Source of the DNA: Labrys wisconsinensis
GTDB lineage: Bacteria; Pseudomonadota; Alphaproteobacteria; Rhizobiales; Labraceae
Direction of reading: 5' to 3'
NCBI RefSeq assembly: GCF_030814995.1
Contig: NZ_JAUSVX010000001.1
Location: 1,321,333-1,385,332, forward strand
DNA: 64,000 nucleotides
Part shown: positions 48,385 to 60,245 of the stretch, piece by piece
How positions within the stretch are numbered: the first letter of the stretch is position 1
Layout of the letters: each line of letters begins with the position of its first letter
Program-made: the position numbers and the translations under genes
Notes under the pieces: generated by a model
The model's input: the letters and a program-made list of their open reading frames with translations, nothing else
The model's database searches: none
What the model was told of the DNA's origin: nothing

Positions 48385-49134
48385 ATGTGGAAGCTCGCCA
48401 ACCCCACCGTCTTCCTCGCCGCCGTCTCGCGGGCCATGCCCTGGCTGATCGGCGTGACGCTGCTCCTGTTCGCCGCCGGGATCGCCGGCACGGTGCTCTC
48501 GCCCGACGACTACCAGCAGGGGGCCACCGTCAAGATCATGTATATCCACGTGCCCTCCGCCTGGCTGGCCATGGCCGGCTGGACGGTGATGTCGGTCTCG
48601 GCCATCGGCGCCCTGGTCTGGCGCCACCCGCTGGCGGAGGTGGCGATGAAGGCGGCCGCGCCGATCGGCGCCGGCTTCACCTTCGCCTGCCTCGTCACCG
48701 GTTCGCTCTGGGGCAAGCCGACCTGGGGCACCTGGTGGCAATGGGACGCGCGGATGACCTCGGTGCTGATCCTGTTCATCATGTATCTCGGCGTCATCGC
48801 CCTCTGGCGGGCGGTGGAGGATCCGAGCCGGGCGGCCAAGGCTTGCGCCGTGCTCGTCCTGGTCGGGGCGATCAACATCCCGATCATCAAGTTCTCGGTG
48901 GAGTGGTGGAACACCCTGCACCAGGGCGCTTCGGTGCTGCGCCTGGACGGCTCGACCATCGACGGCTCCATGCTCTGGCCGCTCCTGGTGATGGCGCTGG
49001 CCTTCACGATGCTGTTCGCGGTGCTGCACCTGCTCGCCATGCGCAACGAGATCCTGCGCCGGCGCATCCGCACCATGCGCCTGATGGCGGCGACGACCGG
49101 CGCGCCGGTCCTCGCCCAGCCCCTGGAGGCCTGA
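48385..49134 (+). CDS. ccmC: Heme transporter CcmC
   Basis: 249 residues with six membrane segments. CcmC presents heme to CcmE. The tryptophan-rich heme-handling signature is WGTWWQWDARMTS around residues 113-125, flanked by conserved histidines (the one in YIHVPSAW and one in VEWWNTLHQG). ccmD begins one base after the stop. Confidence 0.96.
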   Translation: MWKLANPTVFLAAVSRAMPWLIGVTLLLFAAGIAGTVLSPDDYQQGATVKIMYIHVPSAWLAMAGWTVMSVSAIGALVWRHPLAEVAMKAAAPIGAGFTFACLVTGSLWGKPTWGTWWQWDARMTSVLILFIMYLGVIALWRAVEDPSRAAKACAVLVLVGAINIPIIKFSVEWWNTLHQGASVLRLDGSTIDGSMLWPLLVMALAFTMLFAVLHLLAMRNEILRRRIRTMRLMAATTGAPVLAQPLEA

Positions 49135-49135
49135 G

Positions 49136-49327
49136 ATGGTGCTGTTCGGCATGGACCTCGGGCCGCACTGGGCCTTCATCGTCGCCGCCTATGCCGTGAT
49201 GATCCTGGTCGTCGCCGCCCTGATCGCCTGGGTGCTGGTCGACCATCGCATCCAGGCGAGGACGCTGGCGGACCTGGAGGAGCGCGGCCTCACCCGCCGT
49301 TCCGGCCGCCGGCGCGAGGGCGCATGA
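49136..49327 (+). CDS. ccmD: Heme exporter accessory protein CcmD
   Basis: 63 residues. One membrane segment (about 14-38: AFIVAAYAVMILVVAALIAW) followed by a charged cytoplasmic tail, as in CcmD, which helps release holo-CcmE from CcmABC. It lies between ccmC and ccmG and overlaps ccmG by four bases (ATGA). Confidence 0.9.
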   Translation: MVLFGMDLGPHWAFIVAAYAVMILVVAALIAWVLVDHRIQARTLADLEERGLTRRSGRRREGA

Positions 49328-49917
49328 GCGCCGGCGTCGAGCCGGCCGCCCGGCCGCGGCGCGCGCTCCTGTTCGTGCCGCTGGCCGCCTTCGGCCTGCT
49401 GGCCGCGGTGTTCGCCTATGTCTTCTGGCTGGGCGGCGACCCCTCCGCCATCCCCTCCGCCCTGATCGGCCGGCCGGCGCCCAATGCGCCGCTGCCGGCG
49501 CTGGAGGGCCTCGTCGGGCCGGACGGCAAGCCGGTCCCGGGCCTGCCCGCCGGGGAGCTCCGGAGCGGCAAGGTCACGGTGGTCAACGTCTTCGCCTCCT
49601 GGTGCGCGCCCTGCCGCGAGGAGCACCCGGTGCTGGAGGCCTTCGCCGCCGGCGGCAAGGCCCGGCTGGTCGGCATCAACTACAAGGACGATCCGGAGAA
49701 CGCCCGTCGCTTCCTCGGGCGGCTCGGCAACCCCTACGCGGCCGTCGGCGTCGACGCCAAGGGCCGCGCCGCCATCGACTGGGGCGTCTACGGCGTGCCC
49801 GAGACCTTCGTGGTCGGCGGCGACGGCACCATCCGCTACAAGATCGTCGGTCCCCTCAGCCAGGAGGCCCTCGAGACGGTGCTGAAGCCCGAGGTCGAGA
49901 AGGCCGCTGTGCAATAG
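49324..49917 (+). CDS. ccmG: Thiol:disulfide interchange protein CcmG/DsbE
   Basis: 197 residues. An N-terminal membrane anchor (about 14-37) is followed by a periplasmic thioredoxin fold. The redox site is WCAPC, and the typical [17 protein letters not shown] and [15 protein letters not shown] segments are present. CcmG reduces apocytochrome c or CcmH. Last gene of the ccm unit; ccmE, F, H are not here. Confidence 0.94.
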   Translation: MSAGVEPAARPRRALLFVPLAAFGLLAAVFAYVFWLGGDPSAIPSALIGRPAPNAPLPALEGLVGPDGKPVPGLPAGELRSGKVTVVNVFASWCAPCREEHPVLEAFAAGGKARLVGINYKDDPENARRFLGRLGNPYAAVGVDAKGRAAIDWGVYGVPETFVVGGDGTIRYKIVGPLSQEALETVLKPEVEKAAVQ

Positions 49918-50003
49918 AGCGGCAGTCCGGCACAGGATCGCGGTTGCACGCGCAAATTGCCGGCCAAAATGCTCTAGATTCACGCAAGTGATTCGCCGGA
50001 CCG

Positions 50004-51194
50004 ATGGCCATGGCCGTCAACGACCTGACAACTCCCCTGGGCGTCGCGGAGGACAAGCCCTCCCGCCGGCGCCTGCGCCTGCCCGTGCGGGCCATCCTCG
50101 GCGGCGCCGTGCTGGCCGTGATGGCGCTGTTCGCCGGCTGGGTCGCGCTGGTCGACGACCCCCTCGGCGGCGAGCCGCGGGTGACGGTGGCGATCGACAT
50201 GACGCCGCCGGCCGCTGCGCCCAAGCCGGCGGAGGCGCCCGGCGCCGCGCCGCCGGCCGAGACGAACGCGCGCACGGCGACCGCAGCCGACCTGGAGCAG
50301 CAGTCCGGCGTGGTCGTGGTGCGCGGCGGCGGCGCCGCGGCGCCGCCCTCGGTGATCGTGCGGGCGCCGGACCCGGCGGCGGCGGTGAAGCTCGCCCCGC
50401 CCGATCCGGCCCTGACCGAGCGCGGCAAGGCCGGCCCGCTGCCGAAGATCGGCGCCGACGGCCGCCGGCCGGCCGACGTCTATGCCCGGCCGGCGGCGGC
50501 GTCCGGCGCCAAGATCGCGCTGCCCCGCCTCGCCGTGCTGGTCGGCGGCATGGGCATCAGCCAGAACGGCACCGCCGAGGCGATCGCCAAGCTGCCCGGC
50601 GGCGTCAGCTTCGCCTTCGCCCCCTATGGCAGCGACCTCGACCGCCTGGTGCAGCAGGCCCGCGGCGCCGGCCACGAGGTGATGCTGCAGGCGCCGATGG
50701 AGCCCTTCGACTATCCCGACAACGATCCCGGCCCGCAGACGCTGCTGGCCGCGGCGCCCGCCGACCAGAATCTCGAGCGCCTGCACTGGCAGATGAGCCG
50801 CTTCGGCGGCTATGTCGGCATCACCAACTACATGGGCGGCAAGTTCACCGCCTCCGCCGAGGCGCTGGGGCCGATCCTCAAGGACGTCGCCGGCCGCGGT
50901 CTGATCTATGCCGACGACGGCTCCTCGCCGCGCAGCATCGCCGACCAGGTCGGCGCCTCCCTCGGCCTCGCCGTGCCCAAGGCCGACATGGTCATCGACG
51001 TGGTGCCGACGCCGCAGGCGGTCGATGCCGCTCTCGCCAAGCTCGAGCAGCTCGCCCGCGACAAGGGAACCGCCTTCGGCGTCGCCACCGGCCTGCCGCT
51101 GACCGTCGCCAAGCTGTCGGACTGGGCGCGTACCCTGGAGAAGCGCGGCGTGCAGCTGGTGCCCGTCAGCGAACTCGCGAGGAAGCAGCCGTGA
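50004..51194 (+). CDS. Divergent polysaccharide deacetylase family protein
   Basis: 396 residues. A membrane anchor at about 28-48 is followed by an Ala/Pro-rich linker and a C-terminal domain of the divergent polysaccharide deacetylase type (YibQ/DUF610): [41 protein letters not shown], and [10 protein letters not shown]. Family members lie next to rppH or ctpA in many Hyphomicrobiales. Here the stop overlaps the first rppH-like gene (GTGA). An ATG two codons later is an equally good start. Function in the envelope is unknown. Confidence 0.88.
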   Translation: MAMAVNDLTTPLGVAEDKPSRRRLRLPVRAILGGAVLAVMALFAGWVALVDDPLGGEPRVTVAIDMTPPAAAPKPAEAPGAAPPAETNARTATAADLEQQSGVVVVRGGGAAAPPSVIVRAPDPAAAVKLAPPDPALTERGKAGPLPKIGADGRRPADVYARPAAASGAKIALPRLAVLVGGMGISQNGTAEAIAKLPGGVSFAFAPYGSDLDRLVQQARGAGHEVMLQAPMEPFDYPDNDPGPQTLLAAAPADQNLERLHWQMSRFGGYVGITNYMGGKFTASAEALGPILKDVAGRGLIYADDGSSPRSIADQVGASLGLAVPKADMVIDVVPTPQAVDAALAKLEQLARDKGTAFGVATGLPLTVAKLSDWARTLEKRGVQLVPVSELARKQP

Positions 51195-51688
51195 CCGACC
51201 GCAGCGCCCTGCCTTACCGCCCCTGCGTCGGCATCATGCTGCTGGACCGCGACGGCCGCGTCTTCATCGGCCGCCGCGGCGGCGGTGGCGCCGAGCCGGC
51301 CTTCGAATGGCAGATGCCGCAGGGCGGCATCGACGAGGGCGAGGAGCCGCGCGCGGCGGCGCTGCGCGAGCTTTGGGAGGAGACCAGCGTGCGCAGCGTC
51401 TCCCCGCTCGCCGAGGCGCCGGACTGGTACAGCTACGACCTGCCGCCGGAGGCGGTCGGCCGCGGCTGGACCCTCAGATATCGCGGCCAGACCCAGAAAT
51501 GGTTCGCCTTCCGTTTCGAGGGCACCGGGGCCGAGATCGACATCGCCAGCCCGGCCGGCGGCACCGTCCGGCCGGAATTCGACGCCTGGCGCTGGGAGGC
51601 GATGGACCGGCTCCCCGGCCTGGTCGTGCCGTTCAAGCGGCCGGTCTACGAGAAGGTCGTCGCCGCCTTCCGGCATCTCGCGCCGTGA
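51191..51688 (+). CDS. rppH: RNA pyrophosphohydrolase (RppH), copy 1
   Basis: 165 residues, GTG start overlapping the deacetylase stop. RppH removes pyrophosphate from the 5' end of mRNAs to trigger decay. The Nudix box spans [20 protein letters not shown], with the catalytic REL-EE glutamates; upstream [19 protein letters not shown] and downstream [15 protein letters not shown] and FDAWRWEAM are RppH-typical. A second, similar gene follows with a four-base overlap. Confidence 0.92.
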   Translation: MTDRSALPYRPCVGIMLLDRDGRVFIGRRGGGGAEPAFEWQMPQGGIDEGEEPRAAALRELWEETSVRSVSPLAEAPDWYSYDLPPEAVGRGWTLRYRGQTQKWFAFRFEGTGAEIDIASPAGGTVRPEFDAWRWEAMDRLPGLVVPFKRPVYEKVVAAFRHLAP

Positions 51689-52182
51689 CGGAGCGCCCCT
51701 ACCGCCCGAATGTCGGCATCGCCCTGTTCAATCCGGCCGGGCTGGTCTTCGTCGGCCGGGCGCTGACCTCGGGGCCGGAGCTGGTGGTGCCGGGCTTCGA
51801 ATGGCAATGCCCGCAGGGCGGCATCGACGAGGGCGAGGACATCCTCGCCGCCGCCCGGCGCGAGCTCTGGGAGGAGACCAATGTGCGCAGCGTCGCCGTG
51901 CTGGCGGTGACGCCGGACTGGTGGGCCTACGACTTCCCGCCCTATGACGGGCCGCCGCACAAGCTCTCCCCCTTCCGCGGCCAGAAGCAGCGCTGGGCGG
52001 CGTTGCGCTTCGAAGGCAGCGAGAGCGAGATCGACGTCGCCGACCTGCCGACCGGCGAGCCGCAGGAGATGGTCGAGTGGCGCTGGGAGCGCCTGGAGCG
52101 CCTGCCCGGCCTGGTCACGCCGCACAAGCGCGCCGTCTACGAGAAGATGGCCGCCGCCTTCGCTCCCTTTGCAGCGCCATAG
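51685..52182 (+). CDS. rppH: RNA pyrophosphohydrolase (RppH), copy 2
   Basis: 165 residues, exactly the length of copy 1. GTG start in a GTGA overlap with it. The Nudix box runs [20 protein letters not shown]. It shares with copy 1 the order [44 protein letters not shown], and [15 protein letters not shown]. The second copy replaces the [15 protein letters not shown] segment by [17 protein letters not shown], so the copies have diverged. Which one is the main mRNA enzyme is unknown. Confidence 0.88.
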   Translation: MTERPYRPNVGIALFNPAGLVFVGRALTSGPELVVPGFEWQCPQGGIDEGEDILAAARRELWEETNVRSVAVLAVTPDWWAYDFPPYDGPPHKLSPFRGQKQRWAALRFEGSESEIDVADLPTGEPQEMVEWRWERLERLPGLVTPHKRAVYEKMAAAFAPFAAP

Positions 52183-52219
52183 CGTGGGTCCGCGCCGGTG
52201 CCCCTGCCGGCGAGGGATC

Positions 52220-52675
52220 TCATGCCTCCCGGATCAGGATCGCCGGGCCTTCGGTGTCGATCTCCGCTTCCCACACTGTCCAGCCGCGCTGCTCGTAGAA
52301 GGCGCGCAGGTCCGGCCGGCAGGCGAGGTAGAGGCGCGGGATGCCGAGCGCGGCGGTGCGCAGCACCGCCTCGGCCACCAGGGCGCCGCCAATGCCGCGG
52401 CACCGGGCCGCCGGGTCGACCCAGAGCGCCGCGACCCAGGGCGAATAGTCCGGCCGCGCCGCCTCCTCCGACAGGACGACCGACACCGTGCCGAGGAACT
52501 GGCCGTCCTCGTGCGCCACCAGGCAGAAAGGCAGCGGATCGCGGCCGAGGCTGTGGCGCGTCAGGACCGCGATCTGCTCCAGGGGATGTCCGTGCTCGCT
52601 CCAGAAGCCGCGCCAGATGCGGTCGGCCACCGTGCCGAGGAAGTCCGGCCGCCGGCGCAGGTCGCTGATCGTCAC
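52220..52675 (-). CDS. GNAT-family N-acetyltransferase
   Basis: 151 residues. The acetyl-CoA-binding core is visible as ALWVDPAARCRGIGGALV (motif A with R-x-x-G-x-G/A), followed by LGIPRLYLACRPDLRAFYEQRGW. The GTG at 52675 is chosen because GGAGG lies six to seven bases before it; a longer frame begins with an unlikely extension. Substrate unknown. It converges on the second rppH-like gene. Confidence 0.85.
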   Translation of the reverse strand: MTISDLRRRPDFLGTVADRIWRGFWSEHGHPLEQIAVLTRHSLGRDPLPFCLVAHEDGQFLGTVSVVLSEEAARPDYSPWVAALWVDPAARCRGIGGALVAEAVLRTAALGIPRLYLACRPDLRAFYEQRGWTVWEAEIDTEGPAILIREA

Positions 52676-52898
52676 GGCGAGCCTCCAGCCGTCGCCCGCA
52701 GCGGGACCGGCGGACTCGCGAGCGGCCGCGCATCGAGGGCCGGCCACGCCGGCACCGCCTCACCAGACATGCCGCATCATAGCCGAATCGCCGGCTGTCG
52801 CCGAGCTATCCGCGCCGGCGGGATGCCTTTGACCACAAGATCGGCTATTCCTTAAGAACGCGCGGGCGACCGCGCGCGGGAGAACCATCTTCTTTACC

Positions 52899-53618
52899 AT
52901 GGCCGAAGCCAGCCTGACGCCCGATGACATGGCCATTCGACCGGATCGCCGCCGCCGCGGCCTTTGGCGCAAGCTCGTCCTGGCGCTGGTGCTGCTCGGC
53001 CTGACGCCCTTCGCGCTGACCCTGGTCTATGCGGTGGTGCCGCCGATCTCGCTGCCGATGATCGGGCGGGCGGTGACCCTGCGCGACGTCGACCGGCGCT
53101 GGACACCGCTCGACAAGATCGCGCCGGCCCTGCCGATGGCCGTGCTCTCCTCCGAGGACGCGCGGTTCTGCCTGCACAACGGCGTCGATTTCGACGCGAT
53201 CGAGCTGGTGCTCAACCAGGGCGGCGACAAGGGGCCCTCGCGCGGGGCCTCGACCATCGCCATGCAGGTGGCCAAGAACCTCTATCTCTGGTACCTGCCG
53301 ACGATGGTGCGCAAGGTGGCCGAGATCCCGCTGGCGCTGTGGATCGACCTCATCTGGTCCAAGCAGCGCGTCATCGAGGTCTATCTCAACATCGCCGAAT
53401 GGGGCGAGGGCATCTACGGCGCCGAGGCGGCGGCGCAATACTATTTCGACAAGCCGGCCGCGGCGCTGACCACGCGCGAGGCCTCGCTCCTGGCGGTGGC
53501 GCTGCCCAACCCGATCAAGCGCGACGCCGGCGATCCCAGCCGGCGGCTGCGCAGCCTCGCCAACCTGATCAGGAGCCGCGCCCAGGCCTCGGGCGCCATC
53601 CTCGCCTGCGTCAAATGA
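52899..53618 (+). CDS. mtgA: Monofunctional biosynthetic peptidoglycan transglycosylase
   Basis: 239 residues. A membrane anchor at about 25-50 precedes a GT51 domain. The catalytic glutamate lies in SSEDARF (Glu86), and RGASTIAMQVAKNLYLW, SKQRVIEVYLNIAEWG and YFDKPAAALTTREASLLA are GT51 signatures. MtgA polymerises lipid II into glycan strands. The first ATG gives a 24-residue cytoplasmic tail; another ATG at codon 11 is possible. Confidence 0.95.
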   Translation: MAEASLTPDDMAIRPDRRRRGLWRKLVLALVLLGLTPFALTLVYAVVPPISLPMIGRAVTLRDVDRRWTPLDKIAPALPMAVLSSEDARFCLHNGVDFDAIELVLNQGGDKGPSRGASTIAMQVAKNLYLWYLPTMVRKVAEIPLALWIDLIWSKQRVIEVYLNIAEWGEGIYGAEAAAQYYFDKPAAALTTREASLLAVALPNPIKRDAGDPSRRLRSLANLIRSRAQASGAILACVK

Positions 53619-53757
53619 GGCCGCAGACCCGGTTCAAGAAACGGTTTGGCGCCTCTTCCTTCCGCCGCGCTCTTCCTGTATAGGCTGCCGCCTTATTCGA
53701 ATGACCTGAGCGGTTTGCCGTCCGTCGCACGGCCCGCGAGCCCGAGAAGATGACGTC

Positions 53758-53943
53758 ATGGCAGTTCCGAAGCGAAAGACTTCCCGCATGAAGCGCGGCT
53801 TCCGCCGCTCCGCCGATGCGCTCAAGGCCCCCACCTATGTCGAGGACAAGGACTCGGGCGAGCTGCGCCGGCCGCACCATATCGACCTGAAGAGCGGCAT
53901 GTATCGCGGCCGCCAGATCCTGGTGCAGAAGACCGAGGCCTGA
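53758..53943 (+). CDS. rpmF: 50S ribosomal protein L32
   Basis: 61 residues. It begins [20 protein letters not shown] after the start methionine, the standard L32 N terminus, with basic residues throughout and the C-terminal [10 protein letters not shown] segment. The zinc-knuckle cysteines of some L32 proteins are absent, as usual in alphaproteobacteria. A strong terminator follows. Confidence 0.98.
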   Translation: MAVPKRKTSRMKRGFRRSADALKAPTYVEDKDSGELRRPHHIDLKSGMYRGRQILVQKTEA

Positions 53944-53965
53944 GTTCCGGGCACCCTCGGTCGGG

Positions 53966-53991
53966 AGGCCGGCTCCGCGCCGGCCTTTTTT
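53966..53991 (+). terminator. Rho-independent terminator after rpmF
   Basis: An 8-bp perfect stem (AGGCCGGC, 5-base loop, GCCGGCCT) followed by a T-run, 22 bases after the rpmF stop. Confidence 0.93.
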
Positions 53992-54223
53992 GTGTGTCGA
54001 CGGCCCGCCCCGCGCCATAATGTCGCCCATCTCTGGGGGGCCGCAACATCGCCGCGCCGTGTTGCGTCGGTGAAGCCCGTGTGTTAGGTGAGCCCGCAAG
54101 GTGGCGGAGGGGGGCTTGCTCCGGCCTCGAATCCGCTGAGAATTCAACTTACCCGTCAAGCACTTAGGCGCTGAACCCACGCGGGTTCGGGGTCTTGGGG
54201 CGGGTCCAGCAGGAAGACGCCCC
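53992..54223 (+). promoter_or_regulatory. Upstream region of the atp operon
   Basis: About 230 bases between the rpmF terminator and atpH with no gene. It should carry the promoter for atpHAGDC. A GAACCC-ACGC-GGGTTC hairpin lies at 54173-54188, and AGGAAGA precedes the atpH GTG. Confidence 0.5.
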
Positions 54224-54783
54224 GTGGCAGGCGAAGAACCCATCATCTCGGGCATGGCCGGGCGCTATGCGTCGGCGCTTTTCGATCTCGCCCAGAGCAG
54301 CGGCGCCGTCGATGCGGTCGGCGCCGATCTCGCCCGTTTCGAGGCTCTCGTCGCCGAGAGCGCCGACCTCGCCCGTCTGGTGCGCAGCCCGGTCTTCTCC
54401 TCCGAGGAGCAGACCAAGGCGATCATCGCCGTGCTGGAGCGCGCCGGCATCGGCGGCCTCGCCGCCAACTTCCTCAAGCTCGCCGCCCAGAACCGCCGCC
54501 TGTTCGCGGTGCACGACATGATCCGGGCCTACAAGGGGCTCGTCGCCCGCGCGCGCGGCGAGACCAGCGCCGAGGTCGTGGTGGCGCAGCCTCTCTCCGA
54601 TTCGCACCTGGCGACCCTCAAGGACGCGCTGCGCAGCGCGACCGGCAAGGATGTCGCTCTCGACGTCAAGGTCGATCCGGGCCTGATCGGCGGGCTGACC
54701 GTGAAGATCGGCAGCCGCATGATCGACGCCTCGCTGAAGACCAAACTCCAATCGATCAAGATTGCCATGAAAGAGGTCGGCTG

Positions 54784-54784
<1 letters not shown>
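54224..54784 (+). CDS. atpH: ATP synthase F1 delta subunit
   Basis: 186 residues, GTG start. It links F1 to the stator stalk. The N-terminal [18 protein letters not shown] and the C-terminal [21 protein letters not shown] with LKTKLQSIK are OSCP/delta signatures. The stop overlaps the atpA start by one base (TGATG). Confidence 0.95.
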
Positions 54785-56310
<1,526 letters not shown>

Positions 56311-56341
56311 ACCCCGCGTCTAGACCGGAGAGGCGGGGACG

Positions 56342-57217
56342 ATGCCGTCGCTGAAAGACCTACGCAACCGCATCGCCTCCGTGAAGGCGACGCAGAAGAT
56401 CACCAAGGCCATGCAGATGGTCGCGGCGGCCAAGCTCCGCCGCGCCCAGATGGCGGCCGAGGCCGCGCGCCCCTATGCCGAGCGCATGGACGCCGTGCTC
56501 GCCAACCTCGCCGGGGGCGTCTCGGACATCCGCCAGGCGCCGAGGCTGCTGGCCGGCACGGGCAGCGACCAGGTCCATCTCCTGGTCGTGTGCACCGCGG
56601 AGCGGGGCCTGTGCGGCGCCTTCAACTCCTCCATCGCCCGCCTGGCGCGGGACAAGGCCAATTCCCTGCTGGCGCAGGGCAAGACCGTCAAGATCCTCTG
56701 CGTCGGCAAGAAGGGTGCGGACGTCCTCAAGCGCCAGTTCGAGAGGCTGATCATCGAGGTGATCGAGTTCCGCTCGGTGCGCCAGATCGGCTTCGAGCAG
56801 GCCGAGCAGGTCGGCGAGAAGGTGCTGGAGCTCTACGAGCAGGGCGGCTTCGACGTCGCCACCCTGTTCTACTCGAAGTTCCGGTCGGTGATCGCCCAGA
56901 TCCCGACGGCCCAGCAGATCATCCCGGCCGAGGTCCCGGTGGCCAAGCCCGGCGAGATCCGGATCTCCTACGATTACGAGCCGGATGAAGGCGCCATCCT
57001 CGCCGACCTCCTGCCGCGCAACGTCTCGGTGCAGATCCTGCGCGCGCTTCTGGAGAACGGCGCCTCCGAGCAGGGCGCGCGCATGTCCGCCATGGACAAT
57101 GCCACGCGCAATGCCGGCGAGATGATCAAGAAGCAGACCATCACCTACAACCGCACCCGCCAGGCGATGATCACGAAGGAGCTGATCGAGATCATCTCGG
57201 GCGCGGAAGCGCTCTGA
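56342..57217 (+). CDS. atpG: ATP synthase F1 gamma subunit
   Basis: 291 residues. It forms the rotating central shaft. The N-terminal [20 protein letters not shown] and the C-terminal [17 protein letters not shown] with [15 protein letters not shown] are signatures. It lies 31 bases after atpA. Unusually, atpD does not follow directly; a palindrome and an ohr gene intervene. Confidence 0.97.
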   Translation: MPSLKDLRNRIASVKATQKITKAMQMVAAAKLRRAQMAAEAARPYAERMDAVLANLAGGVSDIRQAPRLLAGTGSDQVHLLVVCTAERGLCGAFNSSIARLARDKANSLLAQGKTVKILCVGKKGADVLKRQFERLIIEVIEFRSVRQIGFEQAEQVGEKVLELYEQGGFDVATLFYSKFRSVIAQIPTAQQIIPAEVPVAKPGEIRISYDYEPDEGAILADLLPRNVSVQILRALLENGASEQGARMSAMDNATRNAGEMIKKQTITYNRTRQAMITKELIEIISGAEAL

Positions 57218-57222
57218 CCCCC

Positions 57223-57272
57223 GGCCGGGCTGCTTGGACCGGAGCCGCGGCTCCGGTCCAAGCAGCCCGGCC
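57223..57272. repeat. Perfect 50-bp palindrome between atpG and ohr
   Basis: Two 25-base halves (GGCCGGGCTGCTTGGACCGG onward to GAGCCG, and the complement) meet without a spacer. It starts five bases after the atpG stop. As RNA it would fold into a very stable hairpin, but no T-run follows directly. It could limit read-through to ohr and atpD or mark an insertion point. Confidence 0.9.
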
Positions 57273-57289
57273 AAGACCTTGAGACCGTG

Positions 57290-57329
57290 AAATTTCCGAG
57301 CTCGCCCTCTGAGCGGAGTTCGGAAATTT
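57290..57329. promoter_or_regulatory. Inverted repeat just upstream of ohr
   Basis: AAATTTCCGAGCTC at 57290-57303 and GAGTTCGGAAATTT at 57316-57329 form 14-base arms with one mismatch around a 12-base centre, AT-rich in a GC-rich region. Position 29-68 bases before the ohr start suggests an operator, for example for a MarR-type OhrR regulator, or a stem-loop ending in TTTT. The sequence does not identify the regulator. Confidence 0.55.
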
Positions 57330-57357
57330 TGATGCTTCCAGCCCAGGGAGACCCGCC

Positions 57358-57762
57358 ATGGCCTACAGTACCAGCGCGACGACCAAGGGCGGCCGGGAAG
57401 GCCGCGCCGTCCTCGAGAACGGCGGCCTGGCCCTCGCCATGGCCTTCCCCAAGGAGCTCGGCGGCTCGGGCGAAGGCCACAATCCCGAGCAGCTCTTCGC
57501 GCTCGGCTATTCCGCCTGCTACGGCCAGGCCATCCTGGCGCTCGGCAAGAAGCATGGGCTCGATGGTTCCGCCGCCAAGGTGACCGTGGCGGTGACCCTC
57601 GACAAGGACGATGTCAGCTTCGCGCTTTCCGTCGACATCAAGGTTTCGATCCCCGGCGCCGACAAGGACAAGGTCCAGGCCCTGGCCGACGAAGCCCACA
57701 CGATCTGCCCCTATTCGCGGGCGACCCGCGGCAACGTGCCCGTCACGATCGCCGCCGTCTGA
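57358..57762 (+). CDS. ohr: Organic hydroperoxide resistance protein (Ohr/OsmC family)
   Basis: 134 residues. Ohr is a cytoplasmic thiol peroxidase that reduces organic and fatty-acid hydroperoxides using lipoyl proteins. The reactive cysteine is Cys54 (YSACYGQAI) and the resolving one Cys117 (HTICPYSRATRGN). The N terminus GRAVLENGGLALAMAFPKELGG is typical. It lies between atpG and atpD on the same strand, 27 bases before atpD, and so may be co-transcribed with the ATP synthase genes. Confidence 0.95.
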   Translation: MAYSTSATTKGGREGRAVLENGGLALAMAFPKELGGSGEGHNPEQLFALGYSACYGQAILALGKKHGLDGSAAKVTVAVTLDKDDVSFALSVDIKVSIPGADKDKVQALADEAHTICPYSRATRGNVPVTIAAV

Positions 57763-59223
<1,461 letters not shown>

Positions 59224-59300
59224 GCCGCCCGCCCGGACGGGACCGCGGGGCCGGGCGCCGCGCGGACCCGCCGAGACTCTGAGACAGCAGGATTTCGCCG

Positions 59301-59705
59301 ATGGCCACTTTTCAGTTCGAGCTCGTCACGCCGGAGAAGCTCCTGTTCTCCGGGCCGGTCGAGGGGGTCGTCATCCCCGGCACGGAGGGCGATTTCGAAG
59401 TGCTGGCGCAGCACGCGCCGGTCATGTCGACCATCCGGCCGGGCCTGATCGCGGTGCGCGAGACCGCCTCGGGCGCGCCGCGCCGCCTGTTCGTGCGCGG
59501 CGGCTTCGCCGAGGTCAATCCGGACGGCCTGACCATCCTGGCCGAGCAGGCCATTCCCGTCGAGGAGCTCTCGCCCGAGAGGCTCGCCCGCGAGATCACC
59601 ATGATGGAGGAGGACGTGGCGGACGCGACCTCCGACGTCGCGCGGGCCAAGGCGGCGCTGAAGCTCGGCCAGCTGCGCGAGCTGCAGCGGGCCATCGCTC
59701 ACTGA
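59301..59705 (+). CDS. atpC: ATP synthase F1 epsilon subunit
   Basis: 134 residues. It regulates rotation and inhibits ATP hydrolysis. The N-terminal beta-sandwich begins FQFELVTPEKLLFSGPVEGV with IPGTEGDFEVLAQHAP; the C-terminal helices are charged. It is the last gene of the atp unit and is followed by a strong terminator. Confidence 0.96.
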   Translation: MATFQFELVTPEKLLFSGPVEGVVIPGTEGDFEVLAQHAPVMSTIRPGLIAVRETASGAPRRLFVRGGFAEVNPDGLTILAEQAIPVEELSPERLAREITMMEEDVADATSDVARAKAALKLGQLRELQRAIAH

Positions 59706-59727
59706 TCCCCACGCGCCATCACGCTCC

Positions 59728-59751
59728 AAAGCCGCCTCCGGGCGGCTTTTT
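59728..59751 (+). terminator. Rho-independent terminator after atpC
   Basis: A 9-bp stem (AAAGCCGCC, loop TCCG, GGCGGCTTT) with following T bases, 22 bases after the atpC stop. Confidence 0.92.
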
Positions 59752-59845
59752 CACGTGCAGAAGCCCCGCCGTGGGGGCGGGGCTTCCTCGGGCATCGGGA
59801 CCTTTGTCCGGGCGCGACGGGTCCCGAGGCTCGTCCGGTGAGGGC

Positions 59846-60120
59846 TCAGCGGCAGATGCGCACGCGAACCCAATGGTAGCCGTAGTAGCGTCATAGACGC
59901 GCTGGCTGCGCCAGAAGCAGGCCGGCGCGTAGTAGTAGGCCGGACGGTAGCTGTTGTAGTAGGAGTTGGCGGCGATGCCGCCGAGCAGCAGGCCGCCGAT
60001 GGCGCCGGCGGCGAAGGCACCGCCCCGGCCCCAGCCCGCTTCGGCCGTGCCGGTGGTGGCGAGGGTGGCGCCGGCGAGCGTCGCTGCGACGAGGCTGGCG
60101 GAGATGAGCTTCCTGAACAT
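59846..60120 (-). pseudogene. Frameshifted gene for a small secreted glycine-zipper protein
   Basis: The 5' part encodes a signal peptide (MFRKLISASLVAATLAGATL, ending AEA) and a glycine-rich AAGAIGGLLLGGIAA segment, then SYRPAYYYAPACFWRSQRVYD. In this family the C terminus normally reads like GYGWHWxRVRICR. That ending (YYGYHWVRVRICR and a stop at 59846) is present, but one base out of frame near 59889; without a correction the frame runs on through the atpC terminator to 59719 with unrelated sequence. A single-base deletion or a sequencing error explains this. Confidence 0.75.
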
Positions 60121-60245
60121 GGTGGTCGTCCTCTGGTCTGATCCCGGCGCGGCTGCGCTCGATCGATGGGACGACTCTACTCAGCGCCCGCCGCCCCGCC
60201 GTGCGCCTTGGCACAGGGCGGCGGAGCGCGTCTCGTTGGGCCGGT

